Positions 1 through 6,381 are shown, counted from the stretch's first letter. The stretch: 7,808 nt of DNA from UBA4615 sp044342535 (GCA_044342535.1 JBIIPQ010000202.1:1-7808); one strand, 5' to 3'. Numbers and translations are program-made. Notes: generated by a model not told the origin, from the letters alone.

Positions 1-885
1 CGCCGACCCGAGATCGACCTCGCGCTGAGTCGCCCGGACGGCGCGAGCCTCGCCTGCCGGATCCGGCCCGCGCGCCTGCCTGCCGGCCTGCCGGCGGTGG
101 TGCTGCTGCACGGGCTGGCGAGCAACCTCACCCGGTTCACCGAGTTCGTCGAGCACACCGCGCTCGATGTCCGCCATGAATTGTTGCGCATGGACCTGCG
201 CGGCCACGGCGGCTCGCTGTCGCGGCGGCCGATCTCGCACGAGGTCTGGAGCGACGACCTGGTCGCGCTGCTCGACGCCCGGGGGCACGCCGGCGCGGTG
301 CTGGTCGGCCACAGCCTGGGCGCACAGGTGGCCTTGCACTGCGCGGCACGCCACCCGGCCCGCGTCCGCGGGCTGGTGCTGATCGATCCGGTGTTCCGCG
401 AGGCGCTGCGGCCGCGGTGGCGACGGCGGGCCCGCGCCGCTCCGCTGCTCGCGGCCGCGGCCGCGACGGTGCGTGGGCTGAACGCGCTGGGCCTGCATCG
501 GCGCAGCCTGCCGCCGCTAGACCTGCGTGCGCTCGACGAGGCCGCGCGTCGCGCGCTCGCGTCCCCGCAGGCCGAGGCCGAGTTCATCCGGCGGTACAGC
601 TCGACGCGGGCCGACCTGCGCACCACGGCGACCGCGGTGTACCTGCAGGATCTGGTCGAGATGTTCCGCCCCGTGCCGCCTGCGACCGATCCGCCGGAGC
701 CGATGCTGGTGCTGCAGTCCACCGCGGCCCACTTCGCCGACTCGGTGCGGATGCGCGATCGGCTCGCCGGCCCGCGCACCACCGTCGCGGAGGTCGACTG
801 CAACCATTGGCCGCTCACCGAGCGCCCGGTCGAGGTCCGCGAGGCGATCGAGCGCTGGTGCGGGGCGCGGTTCGGCGTGCGCTGA
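1..885 (+). CDS. Alpha/beta hydrolase, copy 1 (5' end outside the window)
   Basis: Serine hydrolase of the alpha/beta-hydrolase fold, probably cytoplasmic because no signal peptide is visible in either copy. The substrate cannot be told. The reading frame is open from base 1. Alignment to the second copy shows that only about six codons are missing, so the GTG at 97 is an internal valine and not the start. Visible motifs are LLHG (oxyanion region), the nucleophile elbow VGHSLG with its serine codon at 313-315, LVLIDPV, and a C-terminal CNHWPLTERP holding the likely catalytic histidine. The acid is less clear; the Asp in HFAD is a candidate. It matches the complete copy at about 88 % of residues with no gaps. 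It ends 18 residues earlier, finishing in FGVR. The only strongly different block is the loop before LVLQ (PATDPPEP here, QSGVPLP there). The downstream EAL gene follows in the same direction after 138 bases. Confidence 0.9.
   Translation, partial: RRPEIDLALSRPDGASLACRIRPARLPAGLPAVVLLHGLASNLTRFTEFVEHTALDVRHELLRMDLRGHGGSLSRRPISHEVWSDDLVALLDARGHAGAVLVGHSLGAQVALHCAARHPARVRGLVLIDPVFREALRPRWRRRARAAPLLAAAAATVRGLNALGLHRRSLPPLDLRALDEAARRALASPQAEAEFIRRYSSTRADLRTTATAVYLQDLVEMFRPVPPATDPPEPMLVLQSTAAHFADSVRMRDRLAGPRTTVAEVDCNHWPLTERPVEVREAIERWCGARFGVR
213..292 (+). repeat. Direct-repeat core, copy 1 (80 identical bases)
   Basis: Within the first hydrolase gene, bases 213-292 are identical to 3681-3760 in the second. 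This is the longest perfect stretch I noticed in a similarity covering nearly the whole gene at a constant offset of 3468 bases. Such a tract is long enough to serve as a recombination substrate. Confidence 0.8.
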
Positions 886-943
886 CCGCACTCGCCGCCT
901 GCCCGCGTCTCGAAGCCGTCTGTCGGACGTCGTATCGTTGTCA

Positions 944-961
944 CGAGCCTCCAGAGGCTCG
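944..961. promoter_or_regulatory. Perfect 8-bp inverted repeat upstream of the EAL gene
   Basis: CGAGCCTC-CA-GAGGCTCG is a perfect palindrome with 8-base arms and a 2-base centre, 58 bases past the hydrolase stop and 62 bases before the ATG of the EAL gene. A TTGTCA hexamer (938-943, five of six matches to a sigma70 -35 box) touches its left edge. TACCAT (967-972) is a possible -10, but the 23-base spacing is too long for a normal promoter. It could be an operator or a weak terminator stem; no T-run follows, and a 2-base loop is too tight for the full stem to form in RNA. I favour an operator, weakly. Confidence 0.4.
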
Positions 962-1023
962 GCCGATACCATCGTCGAGCGGACATTCACGAGCGCGTGC
1001 TCGCTGCGTCCGACCACGACCTG

Positions 1024-2817
1024 ATGCCACCGCCCGCACCGCTCGCCGCGCCACCCGATCAGACCGCCCCTGCGCTTCATGCCGTGTGGTCGAAGCCGAT
1101 CGCCGTCGAGCGTCGTCTCGTGACAGTCTTCCAGCCGATCTTCGACGTGGTGAGCGGCGAGATCTACGGCTACGAGGCACTGACCCGCGACCGCACCCGC
1201 CCCGACGCGGGCTTCCCGGCCGACCTCGCCGGGCTGATGCGCGACGCCGGTCGGGAGGTCGAATTCAATCTCGCCTGTCTGCGCGTCGCGGTCGCCGCGT
1301 TCCACCGAACCGACCTCGCCGGGCGGCTCTTCGTGAACATGGATCCGGCAGCCCTGCGCCCCGAGTCGGTCGCATCGATCGAGCATCTGCTGGCCGAGCA
1401 TGCCGATTCGAGCACCTGGCATCGGCTGGTGATCGAGGTGACCGAGTCGACCCGGTCCGATCCGTCCATGCTCGGCGAGGCCCTCGCGCGGCTGCGCTCG
1501 AACGGCGCGTCGATCGCGCTGGACGACTTCGGCGAAGGTTTCGCGTCGCTGCGGCTGTGGTCGCAGGTGCGCCCGCAGGTCGTGAAGATCGACCGGCACT
1601 TCTGCGCGGGCATCGACGCCGATCGATACAAGCAGGAGTTCGTGCGATCGCTGCGCCGGCTGTGCGCGCGACTCGGCATCCTCAGCATCGCCGAAGGCGT
1701 CGAGACCGAGGGCGAGCTGGACACCCTGGCGTCGCTCGACATCCGCTTGGTGCAGGGCTACCTGGTCGGTCGGCCGTCGTCCACGCCGAAGCGCCGCCTC
1801 GAGCCGGCGCTGCGCAAGGTGCCGAGAGCGATCGCGGTGCCCGAGAGCCGTTCCGACCGGCTCGGTCGACTGGTGATCCCGTCGCCCACTGTTCCGCCCG
1901 AGACCACGACCGAAGCGGTGTATGCGCGTTTCGATTCCGACAAGTCGCTGCAGCTGCTGCCGATCGTGCGCGACGGGATACCGATCGGCCTGGTCGAACG
2001 CGCGCGCCTGACCGACTTCCTCGCGCGACCCTTCAGGCGCGAGGTGTTCGGCCGTCGCAGCGTGCTGGAGGTGGTCGAGCGCGAGCCGCTGGTGCTGGAG
2101 GAGGACAGCCTGGTGTCCGACGCGGCCCGGTTGCTGGCGGAGAAGGACGAAGGCGCCCTGGACGACGGCGTGGTCGTGACCGGCGGCGGTCGGTATCTCG
2201 GCATCGTTCCCGGCCGCGACCTGATGCGCTCGATCGCTGAGCAGCAGCTGCAGGCTGCCCGCTATGCCAACCCGTTGACACTGCTGCCGGGCAACGTGCC
2301 GATCGATCGGGCGGTCGAGGAGCGGCTCGCCGCGCGGACCGCGTTCTGCATGGCGTACATCGACATCGACCATTTCAAGCCGTTCAACGACACCTACGGC
2401 TACGGAACCGGCGACGAGGTGATCCGGCTGCTCGGCGACCTGCTCGTCGAACACGCCGATCCCGACGCCGACTTCGTCGGTCACATCGGCGGCGACGACT
2501 TCGTGGTGCTCTACGCCTCGTCCGACTGGCGCCAGCGCATCGACCGCGTGCTCGCCGATTTCGCCGAAGGCGCACGTCGGCATTTCGGCGACGAGGAGCG
2601 GCGGCTGCGCAGCTTCCCGGGCCGCGACCGCGACGGCATGTCGCGTCGCTTCGCGCTGCTCACGCTGTCGGTCGGTGTGGTGGCCGTGCCGCCGGCCTGC
2701 CAGGTCGCGAAGTCGCGACTGCTGCGCGTCGAGGCGCGCGCCAAGCGCCAGGCCAAGCGCGAGCCGGGCTCGACGGTGTGCGTGCTCGACGCGCACGACG
2801 AGACCGTCGACGCCTGA
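1024..2817 (+). CDS. EAL-CBS-GGDEF cyclic-di-GMP phosphodiesterase (597 aa)
   Basis: Predicted cytoplasmic c-di-GMP hydrolase; no membrane segment is visible. The EAL domain (about residues 30-255) has E51-A52-L53, N105, the E138-x-T-E141 motif, D167-D168 (DDFGEGF), K188 (VKID), E224 (EGVE) and Q244 (QGY), the full set expected for activity. Two CBS-type repeats (about 275-405) would sense a nucleotide or similar ligand. The C-terminal GGDEF domain (about 415-590) keeps D447, N455 and D464, but its signature is GGDDF (489-493), and the inhibitory I-site has Pro480 where Arg is expected, with Asp483 kept. This suggests that synthesis is weak or absent and the domain regulatory, which is inference. 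Domain order EAL-CBS-GGDEF is a known architecture. The ATG at 1024 is preferred over an in-frame GTG at 997, though neither has a clear ribosome-binding site. A BLUF photoreceptor gene follows 98 bases later. Confidence 0.93.
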   Translation: MPPPAPLAAPPDQTAPALHAVWSKPIAVERRLVTVFQPIFDVVSGEIYGYEALTRDRTRPDAGFPADLAGLMRDAGREVEFNLACLRVAVAAFHRTDLAGRLFVNMDPAALRPESVASIEHLLAEHADSSTWHRLVIEVTESTRSDPSMLGEALARLRSNGASIALDDFGEGFASLRLWSQVRPQVVKIDRHFCAGIDADRYKQEFVRSLRRLCARLGILSIAEGVETEGELDTLASLDIRLVQGYLVGRPSSTPKRRLEPALRKVPRAIAVPESRSDRLGRLVIPSPTVPPETTTEAVYARFDSDKSLQLLPIVRDGIPIGLVERARLTDFLARPFRREVFGRRSVLEVVEREPLVLEEDSLVSDAARLLAEKDEGALDDGVVVTGGGRYLGIVPGRDLMRSIAEQQLQAARYANPLTLLPGNVPIDRAVEERLAARTAFCMAYIDIDHFKPFNDTYGYGTGDEVIRLLGDLLVEHADPDADFVGHIGGDDFVVLYASSDWRQRIDRVLADFAEGARRHFGDEERRLRSFPGRDRDGMSRRFALLTLSVGVVAVPPACQVAKSRLLRVEARAKRQAKREPGSTVCVLDAHDETVDA

Positions 2818-2834
2818 CCCGCCCGAGCGCGGGT
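2817..2834 (+). terminator. Possible weak hairpin after the EAL gene
   Basis: ACCCGC-CCGAGC-GCGGGT forms a 6-bp GC-rich stem with a 6-base loop, beginning on the last base of the EAL-gene stop codon. No T-run follows, so intrinsic termination is doubtful. It may be a 3'-end stabilising hairpin or chance in GC-rich DNA. Confidence 0.25.
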
Positions 2835-2880
2835 GCGTTGCCCGGGTTCGGCGCTCGTTACCGCCGGAACACGTGAGGAC

Positions 2881-2909
2881 TTGGAACGGACGCCGAAGCG
2901 GCCTAGTAT
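2881..2909 (+). promoter_or_regulatory. Sigma70-like promoter of the BLUF gene, likely leaderless
   Basis: TTGGAA (2881-2886) and TAGTAT (2904-2909) each match the sigma70 consensus at four of six positions, with the ideal 17-base spacer. The -10 box ends six bases before the ATG at 2916, so transcription would begin at or beside the start codon. No Shine-Dalgarno sequence is visible before that ATG, which fits a leaderless mRNA. Confidence 0.5.
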
Positions 2910-2915
2910 CGGTCG

Positions 2916-3380
2916 ATGACCTACCAGATCATCTATTCGTCGGACGCCTCGATCCCGATGCAGTCGGACGACCTCGAGGACCTCCTCGAGCAGGCCCGGG
3001 AACACAATGCCCAGCGCGGCATCACCGGCGCGCTGGTGTATGTCGACGGCATCTTCCTGCAGATCCTGGAAGGCGAGGCAGCCACGATCAAGGCGCTGAT
3101 GGCCAGGATCTCCCGGGACCTGCGCCACGAGGCGGTGACGGTCCTGCAGGAAGGCGAGGTGCCGTCGGCGCGGTTCAGCGACTGGACGATGGCCTACATC
3201 GGCGCCACGCCGGAGCAGGTGGCCGACTGGCTGTGTTTGCCCGGCACGACGCCGGTTCCGGACCTGTTCGACGGCATGCGCCGTGACTCCTCCAGGTTGG
3301 ATGGCGTCGCGCAGAGCGTCCTGTCGGTGCTGTCCGCAGACCGCAGCGATCCGGCGTCCGGGCCGCAGGGTCGGGCCTGA
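2916..3380 (+). CDS. Short BLUF-domain blue-light photoreceptor (154 aa)
   Basis: Flavin-binding blue-light sensor with no fused output domain, so it must act on a partner protein. Residues 1-95 form the BLUF domain. Y7, N31, Q49, R64, W90 and M92 all fall one position before the equivalents I know from the cyanobacterial short BLUF protein Slr1694/PixD (Y8, N32, Q50, R65, W91, M93). The Tyr-Gln-flavin switch is therefore intact. Recognisable stretches are RGITGALVY and FLQILEGE. The remaining 60 or so residues fit the C-terminal helical cap of short BLUF proteins; the last 20 look disordered. The total length is typical. It lies 98 bases after the EAL-CBS-GGDEF gene on the same strand. In Rhodopseudomonas palustris a comparable BLUF protein, PapB, controls the EAL phosphodiesterase PapA, so the neighbour is the obvious candidate partner (inference). 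The start at 2916 has a -10 box directly before it and no Shine-Dalgarno sequence. Confidence 0.95.
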   Translation: MTYQIIYSSDASIPMQSDDLEDLLEQAREHNAQRGITGALVYVDGIFLQILEGEAATIKALMARISRDLRHEAVTVLQEGEVPSARFSDWTMAYIGATPEQVADWLCLPGTTPVPDLFDGMRRDSSRLDGVAQSVLSVLSADRSDPASGPQGRA

Positions 3381-3450
3381 GGGCGCGTCTGCGCGAGCGG
3401 CGCGTCCGGATCGTCCCGTACGCCGGCGTGGGCGATGCGATCATCGCCGC

Positions 3451-4407
3451 ATGGATGTCACCCCCGATCGCCGAGCCGAGATCGACTTCGCGCTGCGTCG
3501 CCCTGACGGCGCGACCGTCGCCTGCCGGACCCGGCCCGCACGCGTGCCCGCCGGCTTGCCGGCGGTGGTGCTGCTGCACGGACTGGCGAGCAACCTCACC
3601 CGGTTCACCGAGTTCGTCGAGCTCACCTCGCTCGATGTCCGCCACGAGCTGCTGCGCATGGATCTGCGCGGCCACGGCGCCTCGCTGTCGCGGCGGCCGA
3701 TCTCGCACGAGGTCTGGAGCGACGACCTGGTCGCGCTGCTCGACGCCCGGGGGCACGCCGACGCGGTGCTGGTCGGCCACAGCCTGGGCGCGCAGGTGGC
3801 CTTGCACTGCGCGGCGCGCCACCCGGCTCGTATCCGCGGGCTGGTGCTGATCGACCCGGTGTTCCGGGACGCGTTGCTGCCACCGTGGCGACGGCGGGCC
3901 CGCGCCGGTCCGCTGCTCGCGGCCGCGGCCACGACCGTGCGCGCGCTGAACGCGCTGGGCCTGCATCGGCGCAGCCTGCCGCCGCTGGACCTGCGTGCGC
4001 TCGACGAGACCGCACGTCGCGCGCTCGCGTCCCCACGGGCCGAGGCCGAGTTCATCCGGCAGTACAGCTCGACCCGGGCCGACCTGCGCACCACGGCGAT
4101 AGCGGTGTACCTGCAGGACCTGGTCGAGATGTTCCGCCCCGTGCCGCCGCAGTCCGGCGTGCCGCTGCCGACGCTGGTGCTGCAGTCCACCTCGGCCCAC
4201 TTCGCCGACCCGGTGCGGATGCGCGAGCGGCTCGCCGGCCCGCGCACCACGGTCGCGGCGGTCGACTGCAACCACTGGCCCCTCACCGAGCGTCCGGTCG
4301 AGGTCCGCGAGGCGATCGAGCGCTGGTGCGAGGCGTGGTTCGGCGAGGGCGCGGCCGACGCGTCGTGCGCGAGGTCGGTGCCGCCTGCCACGGATCCCGT
4401 CGCCTGA
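3451..4407 (+). CDS. Alpha/beta hydrolase, copy 2 (complete, 318 aa)
   Basis: Complete paralogue of the partial hydrolase at the left edge. From the ATG at 3451 the protein shows H43-G44 (oxyanion region), the nucleophile elbow G109-H110-S111-L112-G113, LVLIDP at 131-136, a helical cap region about 140-230, a possible acid D253, and H275 in CNHWPLTERP. No signal peptide or membrane helix is seen, and the substrate is unknown. The frame stays open upstream to 3283, but that part overlaps the BLUF gene, and similarity between the copies can be followed only from about codon 7 because the window begins there; hence the ATG at 3451, which lacks a clear Shine-Dalgarno sequence. The protein carries a C-terminal extension (about residues 299-318) absent from copy 1. 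It lies 70 bases after the BLUF gene on the same strand and could be co-transcribed with it. Confidence 0.93.
   Translation: MDVTPDRRAEIDFALRRPDGATVACRTRPARVPAGLPAVVLLHGLASNLTRFTEFVELTSLDVRHELLRMDLRGHGASLSRRPISHEVWSDDLVALLDARGHADAVLVGHSLGAQVALHCAARHPARIRGLVLIDPVFRDALLPPWRRRARAGPLLAAAATTVRALNALGLHRRSLPPLDLRALDETARRALASPRAEAEFIRQYSSTRADLRTTAIAVYLQDLVEMFRPVPPQSGVPLPTLVLQSTSAHFADPVRMRERLAGPRTTVAAVDCNHWPLTERPVEVREAIERWCEAWFGEGAADASCARSVPPATDPVA
3681..3760 (+). repeat. Direct-repeat core, copy 2 (80 identical bases)
   Basis: Identical to 213-292 and in the same orientation. Recombination between the two tracts would remove the EAL-CBS-GGDEF and BLUF genes and leave one chimeric hydrolase gene. Confidence 0.8.
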
Positions 4408-4632
4408 TCGGCTTGAGCGCTGAGACCCGCGTCGAGCCGGCCGCCGATGCTTCCGACACCGCCGACACCGTCGCCCAACGACGCGCCGACGACGTGCCGA
4501 CGCGATGGTGCGGCTGGCTCGCTCGATCCACCCGCAGCCCCAGCGTCTTCACCTTCACGGACGGACGCGGGCCGCGGTGAGCTGTCACGATCGACTGGCA
4601 GACTGGTGCTTTGTCGAACGGAAGCCGTCGTC

Positions 4633-5310
4633 ATGCACGCTGTCGCGCGTCCTCGCCTCCTTCTCGCTTCCGTGACCCGTCCCGCATGTGCCGTCGCTCT
4701 CGCGCTCGGCTCCGGGCTCGCCACCGGTGCATCGTTCTCCGAAGCGGTGAACGGCGAACTGTCCGCCGACCGGCTCGCACCGACTTTCCTGCAGCTCGAC
4801 TTCCAGCCCGGCGGCGCCGTGCCGGGGTCGAACGTCGTCTCCGGAGCCGTCGGCCGCAGCGGCGGCGTGGTCGACCTGGATTACCTGTGGGTGAACGTGC
4901 CGGTCGGCTACCGGATGTCTGAACTGCGGGTGGGCATGCAGACGGCGGTCGGTGGTGGCGGCTCCTTCGTCGGCCTGGCCGTCGGCGACACGATGCCGGT
5001 CGCGTCCGACGCCTCGACGGCGCTGGGCCTGCTCGGCTACAAGGTCTATCGGCTCGAGGATCGGGGCACCGACATCCTGGACGACATGGCGATGCCGTCG
5101 TTCGGCTCGAGCGGCTTCGAGCGGCCGTTGGCGGCGGGCGACTACACGTTCTGGTTCCAGGAGCTCGGCTCCGGTTCGTTCGACTACCGGTTCAACATGG
5201 TGCTGACACCGGTGCCGGGGCCCGCCGCCTTGGCATGGCTGCTGGGAGCCGGGCTGCTCGCACTGGGCGCGGGCGCGCGCCCGGGGCCTGTCCGGCGCGT
5301 CCGGGCTTAG
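4633..5310 (+). CDS. Secreted protein with PEP-CTERM-like sorting tail (225 aa)
   Basis: Predicted exported, surface-sorted protein of unknown function. Residues 1-33 form a signal peptide: Arg at 6, 8 and 16, hydrophobic core about 18-32, likely cleavage near TGA-SFS. The mature part (about 34-190) resembles a recurring class of PEP-CTERM proteins: SEAVNGELSADRLAPTFL, DLDYLWVNVPVGY, a FVGLAVGD stretch, LLGYKVYR, and FERPLAAGDYTFWFQELG leading to DYRFNMVL. The tail (193-225) has PVPGPA, a hydrophobic helix AALAWLLGAGLLALGAGA and an Arg-rich end, the three-part layout recognised by exosortases, but with Gly where the usual PEP motif has Glu. The ATG at 4633 was chosen because GGAAG (4620-4624) lies 8 bases upstream and the signal peptide begins there, although the frame is open back to 4447. 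No exosortase gene is in the window. Stand-alone transcription is likely. Confidence 0.82.
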   Translation: MHAVARPRLLLASVTRPACAVALALGSGLATGASFSEAVNGELSADRLAPTFLQLDFQPGGAVPGSNVVSGAVGRSGGVVDLDYLWVNVPVGYRMSELRVGMQTAVGGGGSFVGLAVGDTMPVASDASTALGLLGYKVYRLEDRGTDILDDMAMPSFGSSGFERPLAAGDYTFWFQELGSGSFDYRFNMVLTPVPGPAALAWLLGAGLLALGAGARPGPVRRVRA

Positions 5311-5331
5311 CCTTGCCGGTCGCCTTCGGCG

Positions 5332-5361
5332 CGGCCGGGGGCGGCGCGGCCCCCGGGGCCG
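5332..5361 (+). terminator. GC-rich hairpin between the PEP-CTERM-like and lyase-family genes
   Basis: CCGGGGGC (5335-5342) pairs perfectly with GCCCCCGG (5349-5356) around a 6-base loop. Allowing a two-G bulge, the stem extends to 5332 and 5361. It lies shortly after the stop of the secreted-protein gene and about 100 bases before the next start. There is no T-tract, so it could be a factor-dependent terminator or an RNA-stabilising stem. Confidence 0.35.
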
Positions 5362-5457
5362 TATGATCCGGACAGATCGACGGGCCGCGGGGTCGACCCC
5401 TGCGCATCCTGTCGGCACCGCGGCGGGAGCCGGCGGCAACGACCAGGCGAGGACGCG

Positions 5458-6291
5458 ATGCGACAGCTCGAAGCATACGAACGGTTCAAGGCCCTGCACG
5501 AGGCCCCGGGTGGATTCGTGATGCCCAACGCCTGGGACGGCGCCTCGGCGGTGCTGCTGCGCCAGGCGGGGTTCCGCGCGTTGGGGACCAGCTCGCTGGC
5601 CATCGCGTTCGCCGCGGGCCGGCTCGACGGCCAGGCGGCGGTGAGCCGCACCGAGGCGCTCGCCAACGGCACGCTGCTCGCCGAGGTCGCGGGCCTTCCC
5701 GTCAACGGCGACCTCGAGGACGGTTACGGCCCCGATCCCCAGGACTGCGTCGACACCGTCGAGGCGGCGATCGCGGCCGGCCTCGCCGGGCTGGGCATCG
5801 AGGACACCACCGCGCGCGCCGACCGGCCGATCCACGAGTTCGATCACGCGGTGGCGCGCGTGCGCGCGGCAGCCCGCGCGGCGCGGGGGCGGATCCTGCT
5901 CACCGCGCGCACCGACAACTTCCTGCACGGCCGGCCGGACCTCGACGACACGATCCGCCGGCTGGTCGCCTTCGCCGAGGCGGGCGCCGACGTGCTCTAC
6001 GCGCCCGCGCTGCCCGACCTCGACGCGGTCCGTGCGGTGATCCGCGCCGTCGCGCCCAGGCCGGTCAACGTGCTGATCGGCCCGGCCTCGGGCCCGGTGC
6101 CGCTCGCCGAGCTGCTCGCGTGCGGCGTCAGGCGCGTGAGCCTGGGCGGCGCGCTCTACCGCCGCGCGATGGCCGGCCTGGCCGATGCGGCGCGCGAGCT
6201 CGCTGCGGGCGACATCGCGGGCGCGGTGCGGCCGGCGCTCCCCGGCACCGCGATCGCGGGCCTGCTCGCCGGGCGTCCCGCCGAAGGCTGA
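5458..6291 (+). CDS. Isocitrate lyase/phosphoenolpyruvate mutase family enzyme (277 aa)
   Basis: Cytoplasmic Mg-dependent TIM-barrel enzyme that would make or break a C-C or P-C bond in a 2-oxo or carboxylic acid substrate. Family features are G43-T44-S45-S46 (substrate-binding loop), D57, the metal-binding stretch N83-G-D85-L-E87-D-G-Y-G, G113-I-E115-D, and A150-R151-T-D153-N. These line up with the PEP-mutase active site (S46, D58, D85, D87, E114). The KKCGH-type catalytic-cysteine loop of isocitrate and methylisocitrate lyases is absent, so neither of those activities should be assumed. Length is normal for the non-ICL branch, whose members are often annotated only by superfamily. The start at 5458 is supported by AGGCGAGG at 5445-5452, five bases upstream. 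It converges with yqhA. No operon partner indicates the substrate. Confidence 0.9.
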   Translation: MRQLEAYERFKALHEAPGGFVMPNAWDGASAVLLRQAGFRALGTSSLAIAFAAGRLDGQAAVSRTEALANGTLLAEVAGLPVNGDLEDGYGPDPQDCVDTVEAAIAAGLAGLGIEDTTARADRPIHEFDHAVARVRAAARAARGRILLTARTDNFLHGRPDLDDTIRRLVAFAEAGADVLYAPALPDLDAVRAVIRAVAPRPVNVLIGPASGPVPLAELLACGVRRVSLGGALYRRAMAGLADAARELAAGDIAGAVRPALPGTAIAGLLAGRPAEG

Positions 6292-6340
6292 ACCGGCGCC
6301 CCGGGACGGCGGGACCGGAACGCGTCCGATCCGCGTCCGT
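6289..6340 (+). repeat. Intergenic repeat of about 45 bases, copy A
   Basis: The sequence beginning at the lyase-family stop codon (ACCGGCGCC..., ending ACCGGAACGCGTCCGATCCG at 6314-6333) recurs in the same orientation at about 7102-7150. The last 20 bases are identical and the first 25 or so differ by a few substitutions and small indels. It is GC-rich, partly palindromic and non-coding, resembling a dispersed intergenic element. Confidence 0.6.
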
Positions 6341-6344
6341 ATTC

Positions 6345-6381
6345 AGTCGAGGTGCGCTCGAGGGGTTCCCGGGCCTCGACT
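6345..6381. terminator. Candidate bidirectional terminator between converging genes
   Basis: AGTCGAGG (6345-6352) and CCTCGACT (6374-6381) form a perfect 8-bp stem around 21 bases, with an alternative inner stem TCGAGG/CCTCGA (6358-6363, 6374-6379). It sits between the + strand lyase-family gene and the - strand yqhA, touching the yqhA stop codon. No strong T-run is present on either side. Confidence 0.35.

Noticed and set aside
97..99. GTG as the start of the first hydrolase
   Set aside because: Alignment with the complete copy shows conserved coding sequence continuing upstream to base 1; this is an internal valine.
417..2240. Long + strand frame of about 600 codons in a different phase, crossing the hydrolase/EAL boundary
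   Set aside because: Low-complexity Arg/Ala/Gly translation, overlaps two recognised genes and shows no family motif.
517..2796. Very long open frame on the - strand (about 760 codons) opposite the first hydrolase and EAL genes
   Set aside because: It runs opposite two genes with clear motifs, is rich in Arg/Ala/Gly/His with no domain pattern, and is the expected effect of high-GC codon bias.
4596..4613. Sigma54-like promoter (TGGCAG...TGCTTT) before the PEP-CTERM-like gene
   Set aside because: Attractive because some PEP-CTERM genes are RpoN-controlled, but the GG-to-GC spacing is 9 bases instead of the strictly required 10.
4408..4632. N-terminal extension of the PEP-CTERM-like protein back to an ATG at 4447
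   Set aside because: The extension is Pro/Ser/Arg-rich and would bury the signal peptide; the ATG at 4633 has a Shine-Dalgarno sequence.
3175..4724. Long - strand frames opposite hydrolase copy 2
   Set aside because: Composition-driven shadows; the + strand carries the intact GHSLG hydrolase.
4585..5928. Long - strand frame opposite the PEP-CTERM-like and lyase-family genes
   Set aside because: No recognisable motif, and the + strand genes have ribosome-binding sites and conserved catalytic or sorting features.
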